A stretch of 64,000 nucleotides of DNA from Apostichopus japonicus (taxonomy: Eukaryota > Echinodermata > Holothuroidea > Aspidochirotida > Stichopodidae). The stretch covers positions 24,169,554 through 24,233,553 of the forward strand of contig NC_092562.1 of the NCBI RefSeq assembly GCF_037975245.1, given 5' to 3'. The notes beneath the pieces are model-generated. The model was not told the DNA's origin and did no database searches. It saw only the letters and a program-made list of their open reading frames with translations. The position numbers were made by a program, and so were the translations under genes. Positions 34,904-49,100 of this stretch are shown here, one piece after another (position 1 is the stretch's first letter; each line of letters opens with the position of its first letter).

Positions 34904-37111
34904 GTCAGAATAGTAACATGGAGCTATAGGTAGTAGCCTATGCGGTAAATTATTACGCCGCGTTTTCGTGTGTGTTGTGTGATAAAAAAACTCTGGTTTG
35001 TTTTACGTTCAGAACTTTTCACAACTAGTGGGCTGTACAGTATAGGTGTAATAGTTTGACCAGGCAGCTGCTACTCCAACAGGTCCCTGCTTTTAATCTT
35101 TTAGGCCTACATGGTGAGCAGTCGAAGTCCGAACTGTTCGGATGCCCTGGTTTCGTAGTTGATTCACTGATTTGGTTAGTAAGTTAGTTAGTTTAGCAAG
35201 TCAAAAGACACAGACATCTCGTCAAATGATTTTTTTTGTACACTCACTGGCTGGCAAACACTGGCTCGCGTCTTCATGGCTACTGCATATTCGACAAGGC
35301 CTATCATGATTCATTGACTGAATACATTTTTAATTTATGATTATAAAACTAAAAGTATCGCAACTCCGAATGTACACAAACACCTCGTACATATGTACAT
35401 CGGCTACACGTATACAATTACAAATGTACTGTGTTTTATTGTGTTGTATACTATACACAGTACAATAGGCTACATCACATGTGTTGTGTAGAGCGGAGTC
35501 AAGCGAGTAAACAAACGATCGAGGACTGCCTATAATGAGCGCAGTAGTTGGGAATAGTTGTTTTATTGAGTTAAGAAAACTATATACTTTCGTTTATATA
35601 TACCTACAAATATTTCTGGAAAGTTGCTAATGTGAATATCTTGAATTTGTTCGTGTTGATCATACTGATATCGACAGAGTATATGGAGAGATCCATGTAG
35701 AATACCAAATAATTTCATCGTCAGTTCAGTTTGGGAAATAAATATCCCCTCAATAGGCCATCGATAGGTTAATACGTACTTCCATGATATAACACCCCCC
35801 CCCCCCCAGATAAACTAAAAAGAAGGCGAAATTGTGAGGAAGTAGTTTCCATTTTTAGAAATTTGAGATCAAAACTTAACATTCCAACGTCCTATTACGG
35901 GACCACCGGCCGGACGTAGCATCTACCAAACTAAAATTCTTCTTGGAGATTCCCCCTAACCACACCGATTAATAATTGTCATTCCCTTCAAATTTCGAGT
36001 CTTCCGCAGATGGTGGGTGTGTGTGGGGAGGGGGCACATGCTAACACTGTTGCCTCACTTAAGTTCCTTCTGGCTATTTGAGGGTCGTACATTTTCTGCT
36101 GGGGTTGTTTGAACGAAAGTTTATTGCTTTGGTCTTGTCGGGTCTTAATCTCAGTTCAATGTGCAATGAAGGCCGGATTTCCTGCAGGGTGTTAGTATTG
36201 CTGTGTGACTTTACACTTTGTAACACCGCTTTGTGTACAAAACCCAGGCTTGACGTATGTACGGAAGAGTAAACCAGACATGCACATTGACGGCTTGCAG
36301 ACATTGCAAAACGTCAACAATCTGAAATTACCCTGTTGAGGAAATGTACTATTTTTGTTTCCACTAATATGTGTAAAACGGTAACATTTTGAAAGTAACC
36401 ATCAGTTAGGACACTTGCAAACATCTTGACAAAACGTAAAAACATCTGAAATTTAGTGTCTTGACGAGATACAGGAACTTTGCAAAACGGCATTTTACAA
36501 TCTGAAAATTACCGTTTTGTACATTTACAACCAACTTGCAAATCTAGTCAAATTACGAAAATTTACGTTTTGCACACTCGCTACGATACTTGTTTAACAA
36601 GATGTGATATGTCTGCAAAATGCGATTTTCAGATTTAAGACGTTTGGACAGATAGAGTGTCTCGTCTAGTCGTCTAACCGGTAATTACCAGAGTTGTTAC
36701 AGTTTTCGTTATAGAAACTCTGGCTTATTCGCACTCTATGTACTATTTCTTCTACGCTTCCGTACGTAAAAGTTTCTTTTTTTTCCATTAATCCCGCCCA
36801 CATCTTGGGAACGTGCAAGGAACAACAGGCAAGGAACTTCCGTATTGGTGAAAAACTACAGCATACACAATTGCCAGTGAGAGCAGTAGCAAAAAGTTCG
36901 TATTTGGTAATGATAAATACCTTTCAATGCACAGAGATAACTCAATACATCCTTGCGTGGGATTTTTACAGTGTACACAAAATAGTAAAGCTTCTAAATA
37001 AAACGAAGTTTCTAAACAGACGACTAAAAGAGTGGTTTAAGTCACAAAGAACCGCCTAAGAAGTTGGAATACATTCTTGTGAATATTATTTACTAGGATG
37101 ATAAGTATATA
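34904..37111. other. Upstream region of the Tie-like gene
   Basis: Contains a C15 run near 35790. From 36298 to 36640 it has recurring TTGCAAAACG/AATCTGAAAATTACCGTTTTG motifs, a possible unclassified repeat. A small GC-box-like CCCGCCC lies at 36791 and an ACTTCCG (ETS-like) near 36836. No TATA box is placed convincingly. A three-codon uORF (ATG at 37098) precedes the start ATG. Confidence 0.35.
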
Positions 37112-37193
37112 ATGGATCCTTTCGTGAAAGTTGGTGCAATAAATCGCTATATTGTTTTCTTCAGCTGGATACTTTTAGTCCGGTGTGTCAATG
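37112..37193 (+). CDS. Tie-like gene exon 1, signal peptide
   Basis: ATG at 37112 opens [20 protein letters not shown] then LLVRCVNG, ending at AATG|GTAAGT. A hydrophobic core followed by a small residue suggests cleavage near residue 28. This ATG is chosen because the only nearby upstream ATG (37098) stops after three more codons. Confidence 0.75.
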
Positions 37194-40100
37194 GTAAGTT
37201 GGTTAGTCCGCAAGCAAGAGTAGTACGTGAATTTGCCATTGCAATGGATGCTCCAATAGCCTATATGTAGTTCTCAGACAGGCAGAGGAAATTCTGCAAA
37301 AGTTTTGAATCCACTGAGCTGATATATGCGGTATATATATTGTTCTATATTTAAGTTATATGCTAATGGTGAATTTGGTATCGCAATTGTTTAAATAATA
37401 TAATCCTTAAGTCCTAGCTAATTTGGCCTCAATTTACACAGTTAGGTCTAATTGTGGATGGCAACCATAAACAGCTATAGGCCAGTACGTACAGTACAAA
37501 AATTATTAACTTTGGTCGGAATCATAATATTTTATGATATATATATATATAGGCCTAGTCTAGTCCTAACAATATGGGAGCAATTATAGAACACCCCACC
37601 ACCCAAAAACACCCTCAAATCGAGTGGCTATGTCGAGTTTTCCAAGTCCACAGGTGTCCCTGGAGTACACACTAGCTTGCTGCATTGGATAGGCCTACTA
37701 GCTGCATCAAATACCATTGCAGTACGTGTTATAATGAAAAACGACCCATCATTGCCCTTAATCATTTCCTATTGTGTTAAATGTTAAGAAAATTATTCCC
37801 ACAAAAGGCTACATTCAAAGTTTTCCCTGGAGAGTTACTACACTGCAGGCTCCGTCGGTTATGGATGTATTATTATGCAAGTTTAATGTTAAGAAAGTTG
37901 GAAAATATTTCTTAGTCCAAATTTAATTTCCATGGGAGTGGCGCTACACCAGTTAACTACATTGGATACTTCGTCAAATACCCATGTGGTATTATAATGA
38001 GGTTAACCTTTGTTGTACCGTGTGAGCATTTGTGTACATGTGTGTAAAATGTAGCCAGTTACACCGTGGACTTTGTGTTTGCCGGGTATTCTATAGTTGT
38101 GCCGCTAACTGGTCTCTCTAGGATCATATATAGGCCTGAATGAAGTTAACTCGTTCATTAATATAAAAACACCTGATAGACCTTTTTTTTTTAAGAGGGT
38201 TTAATTCATATTAAATTATTGACATAATTACAGTCTTACTCACAAGTTTTATAGCATCAGTGTAAAACTGCCATTTATATATGCCAGAATTTTTCCAGGC
38301 GAAAGGTACAGGGTAATAAATTTACGTTGGAAAATCCTGAACGGTGAAAAAAATTTCTAGCCTTGACCTGGATTCGAACCCAGACCTCCCACTCAATATG
38401 CCTACTGTATAACCAACTAGGCCATGGATGCTGACTGTATGTCCAGAGGTTCTAAACCAGTATTAGGTTGTCATTCCACTATATCGAACAATACAAATGG
38501 GTTTTGGTAACATATTTATTTTTTAATTTAATTGGCTCACTACAATAATGATTTATCATAGCTTGAGATTCTCGCTATTGACAAAGGTACTGTACATGTG
38601 TAATGCTGTGATTAGTTCAGAGTTTTTCCCAGCTATATTAACTGTATTTAAACTAACTAACATATTGTAGACTTGCAACTGTTACCAACACCATATTTCT
38701 GTTTTTCTTTTTGCAGCCCAGTCATTTGCCAATATCGCAGTCTTACTGAACAGTCCACTCACAAGTGACAGCCTTGATTCGACTATAACAGTTTTCAAAT
38801 TTAGTAATCAGACTGTGCAGTTTGATAAAGCCAAGTACCAGCATGGCTCAATTTCAAACCAAAGATTGATTCTCACTGGAAATACTCCTGCGTATTATGG
38901 CACCATAGAAGAAGATAATTCTTCAGCAAAGTTGATTGTGAAAGCAAATCTCTCTGTAAGTGAGAAAGTTGGTATCTACACCATAACAATATCTGAAGGT
39001 TCTGAGACTGAACAGCTGCTGCGTGTGGTACTACTAAATCAAGACCGTAAGTTTAGAATCCCAGCAGGCAATGGTAAAGTACAGTAGCTCTAATGGGCTT
39101 GCTGGTCTTGGGATTATTGTTTTAACTTTTTACTGATTTTATCCGGGTTTTCTGCAGCAGGACTGGAACACAGTTTGTACAGTAGTTGTATGATGTGTGC
39201 GACTAGAAAAAAACCTCTAAACTGTTTGAATTAAACAGTTTCTTCAAAAAATGCTCCCCTCAAATAAAAGAATGAACATCAGCTAAGGAAAGTGGGGTTT
39301 GGAGGGGAGGGAAGGTAGGCAGATGGTAAGCTTCACCTGTTTTACAAATTGGTGGGGCAGGAATTTTGGATGCACTCCACGGCAGTGCTAGATTATTCAG
39401 TTATTCAGCCAATCAATAATAATTAGTTATACTCAAAATATGTCAAATTGTTGACTTGTTGGCTTCTTCAACAACAAGTGCCCCTTCAACTTTCATAAGA
39501 AGTCAAATTTGTTGATAATATAAGTACAATTTGAATGCAACACAGAAATTTTATGTTTAAACTTCCTCATAAATGTAGCAATTTCAATTCAGAAAAAATT
39601 AGAAAATAAACAATCATATTTCAAGATAAATTGCAACAATTTGGAGGAAATAGTCCAAACTTCACTTTGAGATGAACAAGTTGAACTTTGGGCATCAGAA
39701 GTCAAAGATCTGTTAAAAAAGTACCTCCAACCAGTTATTACGAAGTATAACCTGTATAATACAGTAAATCAAATTGAAAAGGTTTCAACCATGGCAGACA
39801 TAGACATAGAAATGTTGAAACTTTGAAAAGGAAATTTAATTTGGAGAGAATAGTCAAAATTTCAAGAACAAAAGTTAAAACTTCCAATCCCATTAGTTTT
39901 CTACCCCAAGTAAGTTTGTGGTATCTTTCTACTCCACTTATATGCAAAGCTAAAAAGGGAGAACGATAAAAATATGAAAATAACGGGGGACATATTATTT
40001 AAGATGAACTGCAAATTATGAATTATTGAAGCTGAATAGTGCAGCGTGACCGTTTGATGATCTTTCAAATGATCAAAGGTAGTTTGGGCCAATATGAATG

Positions 40101-43100
40101 CAATAGGAAAGTGAATACAGTATGCAATATGAATGATACAGTTGAAGTTCCTAAGTTTGTAATATACACAAGTGAATGATTGAATTTTTGTTTCCATGCA
40201 GTTTCCCTGTAGTCCCGAGATATGTATTAAAATTGTGCTCTTTTGAATTTAGTGTTCATTTGTCCAACTTTGAGAGTGTTGTAGTGATATGGCTTTTAAA
40301 GGCAATGAAGTTTGCGATCTAAGGGATTGCAGGTTTAAGTCCAGCTGGCCAGATATGAGTCCTTGGGCAAGGCACTTTATCTCCATTGCCTCTCTTCAAC
40401 CAGGTGTGCCAACGGGGGATTGTGTGGTAACTTGTGTGGTAAACTAGGTGGTGTGCCGATTTGTGGCTGCACCGTCTGCACCCTATGGAAATTCCCCTGA
40501 GGGGACATGAAGATGTGGCCTACTGTAATGTTTGAATTGTGCACACTTGGGTGAGTGGGTACGTGAGACAAATTACCAATGACCAGAGGTTAACATTTGT
40601 ACAGGCTCCATACAAGACTGTAAAAACCTTGAACTCTAACCTTGAAACTTTAAATTAGAATGTAAATATGTATGTCCAAAGTTTAAGTTGTCAGTAGTGC
40701 TATTTTTTTCTTTTCTTTTTAACTTTAGCACCTATCACCCCAGTTGAATACTCTACAGTAGTGGTACGTGGAAAAGAGGCCCAAGTTTCTGTGTCAACAT
40801 CAGAAGAGCAGTTGACACTGAAATGGCGCAGGGATGGACTTTTCTGTAGACGAGTTCAGAATGTTTGTAACTGTTCTGGAACTACTTCATGCACTGTTCC
40901 AACTTCCCAGCTGTCAGACTCATTTGTAATGGAATCTTTCCTAGGTGGAGGATACAGTAATAACAATCATGCTATAATGAACGTTATTATCAGAGGTAAG
41001 TTTTGCTCGACGGTTGATTTCTTTCATTAAAAACATGTCAAACAAATCACTTTCTGTTAACAATGTTTTGACACAACTTTTTGGAGTAATACACAGATGT
41101 ACCTTTCTGAAATAGGTTGTGTACTCTGAACTTGTGTCTTAATTGAGGATACCTTAAAAATTTGATAGCAAAATTTTGAGCTATTCAAGAGTTTATGTTG
41201 TTTTTCAAAATCCATATTGGTTACAAATAATTAAATTTGATTTGCCTACTCCTACCTCCATCTTTGCATCCTGGCTACATGGACATTTGCTGCAGTCTGC
41301 ATAAGGTTTAGATCCTCCAGTTATCACATCACACCTGATTGCCTACTGTACTCCTACCTCCATCTTTGAAATCCTGGAATTTCCTGGAAAATCCTGGAAA
41401 ATTCCGGAGTCTGCATATAGTTTAGACCCTCCAAGCTCCAGCTATCACTTCAAATTTCAAATGAAACTGCATATATTCTTTTCAAAAGCATGCTTACAGT
41501 CTATTTCCAAGGAAGCACTAACCTGTCAGAATAATTTTTACATCAATGCTATATCTGTATGTGATGGTGCTCTGCAATTAGTCTAGAGTTTATCCAAGTG
41601 CTAACCTCAACGAGAAAAGGGTCCAACTCCCAGAAAGGAAATAGCACAGAGAAAAGATCAAAGAGGAGGTTAAGTTACATCATTAATTTCTAATGGTACC
41701 TGAGTTTAATGACACAGCATGAATGGTCTAACAATGAACAAGAACTGCAGATACACAGATACAATACGTAGAACAGACACTGTAGCTTTAGCTAATCCAT
41801 TAGTATACTAGTACATATGTTGTGTGTGGTAGCCCTCATTCAAAATTTTGAAAGGCTCTTTTGTATTCAAGATATATACATTTGAAGTTTTGATAAATCC
41901 GGGAAAACTAAGACTTTCTGTGTTGACCCTTTAGCCCTTAATAAATTAATCCCTAATTACAAGCCTACACATACTGTATCATTTGAATGATGTTATGTTC
42001 CTCTTTCAATAAAGACAACAACAAATTTCAAACAGTTGTCTTAGGCTACAAACCTGCATTCAGTGTCCTTGAATTGAAGGTTGTGAAAACAAGGAACAAC
42101 ATATAACAGAACAATAGGCAATGACTCCCTTTACATAATCAATGTACATAATTAGCTAATGTTTATTCATATAAACAAAACAAATGGAGAAAAGACTTGT
42201 AAAAATAGTCAATCTTTGATGGATTTTGATTGGTGTTGAAGCTATTTTCATGATTTCTAGTGCCTATATTAGAGTGATAAGGACAATGCTGTCCATACAG
42301 TAGGTGTCTGTAGACCTTTCGACCTTTCGTGTTTTGGCAAACATAACCCAAAATACTGTAACCAGTAGCATACATGTGTCTTTTAACACACATGTCCTGC
42401 AGGGAGCTGCTACTTCTCCCTAGCTCATACATGTTATCATGCACTGCTGCTTTATAACAATTCTTCAATGGCAGAAAAAGTTACACTTATATAAATTGAA
42501 AGGAAAAATAGGATCCTACATTTTTAGATATGCTATGCTCATCTAAATATATTTTATATCCTAAACTCAAGATATGGTTGATCAAATGTACTCCTTTGAC
42601 TGTCTTAAAGGTACAGTAGTCTGTGTACAGTCCCAAATTATAGCACGCTATTATTTTCAAGAAGGTATATACTTTCCTGGAGGTCTAAACTCTCCTAATT
42701 GTTCTCAGACAGTTTTAAGGAACACACAAGATGACTGAATGTTCCAGTGAGGAAACTTTCCTCGAAGGTTGGAATAAAAACAATTTAAGAATTTTGACCA
42801 AAGGTGACCATATTTAAATATCTAGCATATTTGGGGCCAATACAACATAATGTACCTTGAACCTTTTATTTTTCCCTGGTGTGGAATTGCAGCACAACAC
42901 TATAGGTGGTCTGTGACTTCATAATGGCAAATTGTTTGCAAAGGCATTACTTTCCTGTTATTAAATATGTTCTTGTTGATTTATCCAGGTGATCCCTACA
43001 GTAGCTCATTCATAGCCTGGTCTATAGTGCATTCTTTTCATGAATTTCATAGTAAACAATTGTCCATTAAGCGTTCATCTAGTGTCAATATATTACATAT

Positions 43101-46100
43101 CAGGTTGATATTTTTGAGGCACCTTTTTTTACTTCCTTTTGGCCAGTTTTATATTCAATAGTACAACTGTACCTTAAGGTATACTTGCAAGTTGCAACCC
43201 CCCCCCCCCACCCAAAAAAAATGATGTTGAGATGCATGATGATCATACCGCTCTCAGTGTGAATTTGACACAGTTTACAACATTAAACCTTACATTGTCA
43301 CAAATGGAAGGATTTCACCCAGTGGGAGTCAGGCACCCTGCCTAATTGAGAGGTATTGAATGGCCATTTAAAGTGAGGTTTGGAATATTGGAAAAGTCAT
43401 TGGAGCAGCTGACTATATTAACCAGTATCCCATCACAGGATTGCTATATGTAATGTTCTTGTTGCTAAATACAAAAGTGTAAAGATGTTCAGTATATTTT
43501 TCTACACGGCGGCCCCAGGAGCGAATACCACGTTTATATCCTCTGAACAATTATTGAAAAGGAGAATGAATATACCCTGTAAGCCAGTGTTCATCCAGGA
43601 TCTAACACGGATAGGGTCTCAAATAAGCTATTGTAAGCTTCCTGATACTTGGGTCTCTTAAACTAAAACTTAAATAAACTATAGCAGGTTTTGAATGCAA
43701 AGAATACAACCATGATATTATTTTAAGAGAGACATAATACAGAACCTTCAAGACTGTTTGCTGACATAAAGTTTGGAGACAATCCAAATTTTATATACTG
43801 TGTATTTAGACTGCAATTAATGTGAATTGAGCATGCAGTTGAGAGGTTAAATGTCATGGTTACCATGTTGGAGTATATGGTCAATTCCACGGTGACTCGC
43901 GTGACATTTTTACTAAAATTCCTCTCTATTTAATATCATTAAACAAATAAAGAAATTACCTGGGAGAAAAGCATTCATGTAGTCAGTAAGGTAAGCCTTA
44001 ATGCTTACAACAGTAGACAAAAAATATTTATACCTCAAGTATTGGGGGTGAAATTGGCGAAAAACTAAACGTGACTCGCGTGACAGTTACTATTAGCAAA
44101 AATCAGAATGCACACACAAATGTTCGATTTCTTAAGTCTTATTAAAATATTTCCAATCACTTTTTGTAATCATACTGAAGTTGAAAAACACCTCTACCTC
44201 AATTGCTATGCAACTTTGAAAAAATGTTGTAACGCATGAAAATAACGATGAAGATGTATTGTGACTCGCGTGACAAGAAAACGTGACTCGCGTGACTAGT
44301 TCACTTTTCGGATAGTTCTAGACCAAATGCAGTAGTGAATCAAAGGTATAGATCTTGCACAGTGAAATATAACATTCATTGGTCTAGAAAGTGTCCAAAA
44401 GGTACTTCCCTTGGGAATGTCCAGATGATATTATGTCCCCGAGTTACCTTCATGACTGCAGACAGTAGGTAATATACTGTACGGGTAGTACAGTTGTTCA
44501 GGCAATATATCTTGTCAATTAATATTTGTAACAACATTTAGTCTGTTGAAGTCACTCATTTGAGAGTTATAGAAGAAAGAGATCTATCAAAATGTGATTC
44601 AAATTACCATTCTCATTTGTCATATTTGAATAAACCAAAAGTGTAATACTTGAGAAGATACATTCGCTCATAGGATTTTGGGAATGATTGAGCAGTTAAA
44701 ACCTTAAGGTTGTCAAGTCACATGCACATGGCATTGCCAGATACAAATATAGATTATGTTTTTGTATCTTACTTAAAAATCAATGACAAGTGCTAACTTT
44801 CCAAATGTGGTGATAAAATAGGCATTATATTGCGAATAAATATTCATGATTTTAACTTCTGATACTTCAAATGAAATTATCATAATTAGTTGCATTATGT
44901 GTGCCCATATTATTCAAGTTGCCTAATTAAAGGGGAATGCATATATGATATCTTTAATCAGTGATTCATTCATCAAACTATAACATCCCTGCAAATTTCA
45001 CACAGTAAATAGGTAGAAACACTATCTTGATTTGACGTGACTCGCGTGACGTGACTCGCGTGACATTCGTAAAGGGTGATTTTCTGCAAAATTTGAATAT
45101 CTTCTGAAAAGGAAAATTCAGTTATCCTTTTGGTATCTATGTGAAGACGTGATATTCATTATTTGGAGTAAAACTATTGTGCAGGCAAGGAGAAAAAAAA
45201 CAAAAACAGTAAATTTTGTGACTCACGTGGCAGTAAATCGAGGGTGTTTACTGTTTTCAATTTACCACTGTTGTCTAATGCCTTGATGTCAAAATAAAAT
45301 TGAAGCTATTAAGTGAGCACTATGCTATAGCAAATATAATTAGTCCAACACACAGTTAATAGGTAGAAACACTATCTTGAATTGACGTGACTCGCGTGAC
45401 GTGACTCGCGTGACATTCGTAAAGGGTGATTTTCCACAAAATTTGAATATCTTCTGGAAAGGAAAATTCAGTAATCCTTTTGGTATCTATGTGAAGACTT
45501 GATATTCATTATTTGGAGTAAAACTATTGTGCAGGCAAGGAGAAAAAAAACAAAAACAGTAAATTTTGTGACTCGCGTGACAGTAAATCGAGGGTGTTTT
45601 CAATTCAGCACCATTGTCTAATGCCTTGATGTAGAAAAAAAATTTAAGCTATTAAGTGAGCACTATGCTATAGCAAATATAATTAGTCCAAAACACTGAT
45701 GATACCTATGACTAATATGTACAAATCTGCACAAAATGAAATTTCACTGTATTTTTCATAATTTAGTTACTACGGGAACCATTTGTTATTACCGACCCCA
45801 TAATCAAACAAATGATGTTTCTGGGGTGAAAAAATTATTTTTAGTAACTACAAGTATTCTATTTATTGGAAACTTATACAATTTTAATGTACAATGATAT
45901 TAAATTTTTTGGTATGATGTTGACTTTATCATGGAATTGACCATATATACAAAGTTGCCTTGATACTGTAGTGATACGTACACCCAGCTTGCACGCATAC
46001 ATGTATACTGTAGTCATGATATAGACATGCAGGTGCCTGATTGTTGGATTTATACCTGAATGCTGTATCCATGGGTACTATATCCTACAGGACATCATTT

Positions 46101-49100
46101 CCTGTTTTCTGTGGGCCATTCAATATCCGTTTCAGTATTATATGTATGACATGCAGCTTGTTTCAACTGAATTCACATAACAATGGTATGTACAACTAAT
46201 ATGCATACATGTACAGTAGTACATCACATTTATATGGGTTTTGTGTAAAGTCTGTAAGTTTAACCATTTTTCTATACTAATTGGTGTAGTATTTGACCAA
46301 ATTTGACCTATATATAACTGTCTTGCTGATTGCATGATAAATGTATGTACATGTACATAAATACAAAATGGCCTGAAACAAATTATAAGCTACCTGTACA
46401 TTAAAACAGGCCTAGAATTCCACAATATTTGCCACTTGTTAGAAAATGCCTAGGTGCATGAAATGTCTACTGGCCATTGTAATTTGTTCCCACTTTCCAT
46501 CTTTGTTGAATTATGTAGGTAAACCCTGTTTTAATACCTCCATGGTTGAATTGATATCAATTTTAAGCAACATTCATTTGCACTGGCAGAAAAATGCCAC
46601 TGCACATAAAACACTAGTGTAATCGACCATATGTGAAAATAGGGAATGTGAGTGGCTCCCCTATAAACCACCCCACCCACCCCCACCCCCACCCACCCCC
46701 TCCTACTCAAAGTAGTCCTTTCCATCTTGTCATAGTAGTACATGGTTATACAGATTACCCATTCGTACAGTAACTTAAAGTGTACTCTATGTGTGGGTAG
46801 ATATTGGATAGCTCAGTTGGTGATAGGACCTGTAAGCGTGCAAGGCATTAGTTTAAATCTAGCTGTATGCATGTTCAAGGCAATGAATGAAATTCTTTAC
46901 TATTTCAAATTTTGGATGGTTTGAATTTTTTTTTGGGGGGGGGGGAGGGGGGTACATATACGTACTTAGCACAGTGTATCACTCATGATCCTAGCTCTGT
47001 GAGCTTAACTGCCAGGATGGTCTAATGAAGTATAATTAATCTAGGATTGTTCAAGCTCAGGTTCATTGACATATCCCCCCTTCCTCCCTCCCCCCCCAAT
47101 GATGGCAAAAACCTATTAGCTATATACGCACATTGGCGTGAAGCTCGCTTGATTCATATGGGGACTGGGTGTGGGGGATGGAGGGGTAGGACGATTATGT
47201 CACATGATGTTTTTTTATTTTTGTTAAGGGAATGTAATGATGAAAATAAGAACACCTTATTTCCTTTGCCCTCTGATTCATCCAGCCCCAGAGACTATAT
47301 AGGGGCCCTAGTGACCTAGCTGCCTCTTGCCAAGCTTTAGCTGTATAACTTTTGTGCATTTAGTTTCCATGGTAACGATGAAGTGTGCAATAAGTGTACA
47401 TGCTTAATGATGACCTGTTTACAGTAACAGTAATAATTGTTCTAATTTGCGGCATTTGTTACAAGTACATATCATTTAGTTAGTTATGCAGATGAGCTCT
47501 TTGAAAGTGACTTTCAAATTTACCTTCTTTATGTGAATGAATAAAGTTTCATTACCTCCACTGCATAATGGTTTCCACCACTATTAAAGTACATGAGTCA
47601 ATATCTTTCACTGAATTACTGGTTATTGTAGAATATTCCAGGCATTAGTTGCCAAGTGAACGATACCTACATGACTGGACATTGAAACTTAAAAGTCTCT
47701 GTAACCTATTCTGAACCTGTCACCTCGATCACAAGCGCCCTCACTTTGTAGTCACCTGCATGACTATATATATACTCCCTGGTGTGTTGTCACCCCACAA
47801 AAAATAACACCATGATCGACAACCGAAAAGTTCTTCCTAATACTGCAAGCGTACTCCACGTGCACTACTTTATCATGTATTTGCAGGCAAATGCAGTTCC
47901 AGTTTACCTTGTATTTAAATTGTGTCCTCTTCTTTTAATGTTATTCCAGAGTGTGATTTTAAGCTCTGGGGAACCGACTGTGCTGAAGAATGTCCTCGTT
48001 GCTACAATGGAGGTGTTTGTTCTGATAAGCATGGTGCTTGCATATGCCCTCCTGGATTTAGTGGCCGACACTGTGAAACCGGTAAGATATACATCGAAAG
48101 AGCTGAATTATGTGCTATAGACACAGGCCATATATGTTTTTAAAAGTACCTGGAGTGCTACAAAGTCACGCTCGATCCACAAAGAAATTTCATTTGCCTT
48201 CCTAGTGTTGTTGGGATATGCATACAGTATATTTGGTACAATAATACTTCAATATTTTTGGGGGGAATCGACTTCCAGCTGGGTATGTAAATTTTTGAAT
48301 GTTAGACCCATTCAAGCAATTGGGTGAGTTGATGCATTGAAAAGAAAAGAAAAGAATTTTCTCTGTTTCGTTTTATATTAATTTTTTTTTTAATGTAATG
48401 TTTGGTTACGATGCTTTCCATCAATTGAAACGTCACAGTCAAGTTGGCGGGTGAATGTGACACCGTAGCTGGTAAATACAGTATCTCAAGAAAAAAATAT
48501 GTGATTGATGTCATACTTGTGAAGCGAACCGCGGATGGCGGGGGAAATTACCGGGTTTAGGGTCCTACGCTTCGAACTCATAAGTAATCAATGAGGATGC
48601 AAGAGTGTTCTTGCGTTGAAACAACAGCTGACAATTTATTACAAACTCTACACAATATGAAAATGAAAATATACAAATGAACAATATACAATGGCTCATT
48701 AGACTTAAATGGCTTAAAGGACTCTTTACTCTTATTTAAAACTATCCTTACTCGGGGAACAACCTATACTCAATCTATGAAAAATGCACAGAACCTATGC
48801 CCAAACTGTGACAAATTAATACACAAATACAATTAAAGACTCAATAATATTACCCTGCAATACGACGTAGCACTCATACAACACAGTTTAAAAATGTAAA
48901 AGTGTATAAATAACAATGTAAAATGAACATTATGAAATAATCTGCATAAATTATATAAAACGTTTGCCAACAGGCGAGGAATTTAACACCTTCGTAATGG
49001 CCAGCCTATGGCAACACATGCCAGCTGCAACACATAGGCCTTTTCACCGTACTGTTCCTAGACAGCAGGAATTTACACCTCCTGAACCCACAAACTATCA

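Noticed and set aside
36791-36842. Core promoter with GC box and ETS site for the Tie-like gene
   Set aside because: Single short matches are expected by chance and no initiator or transcript start could be placed.
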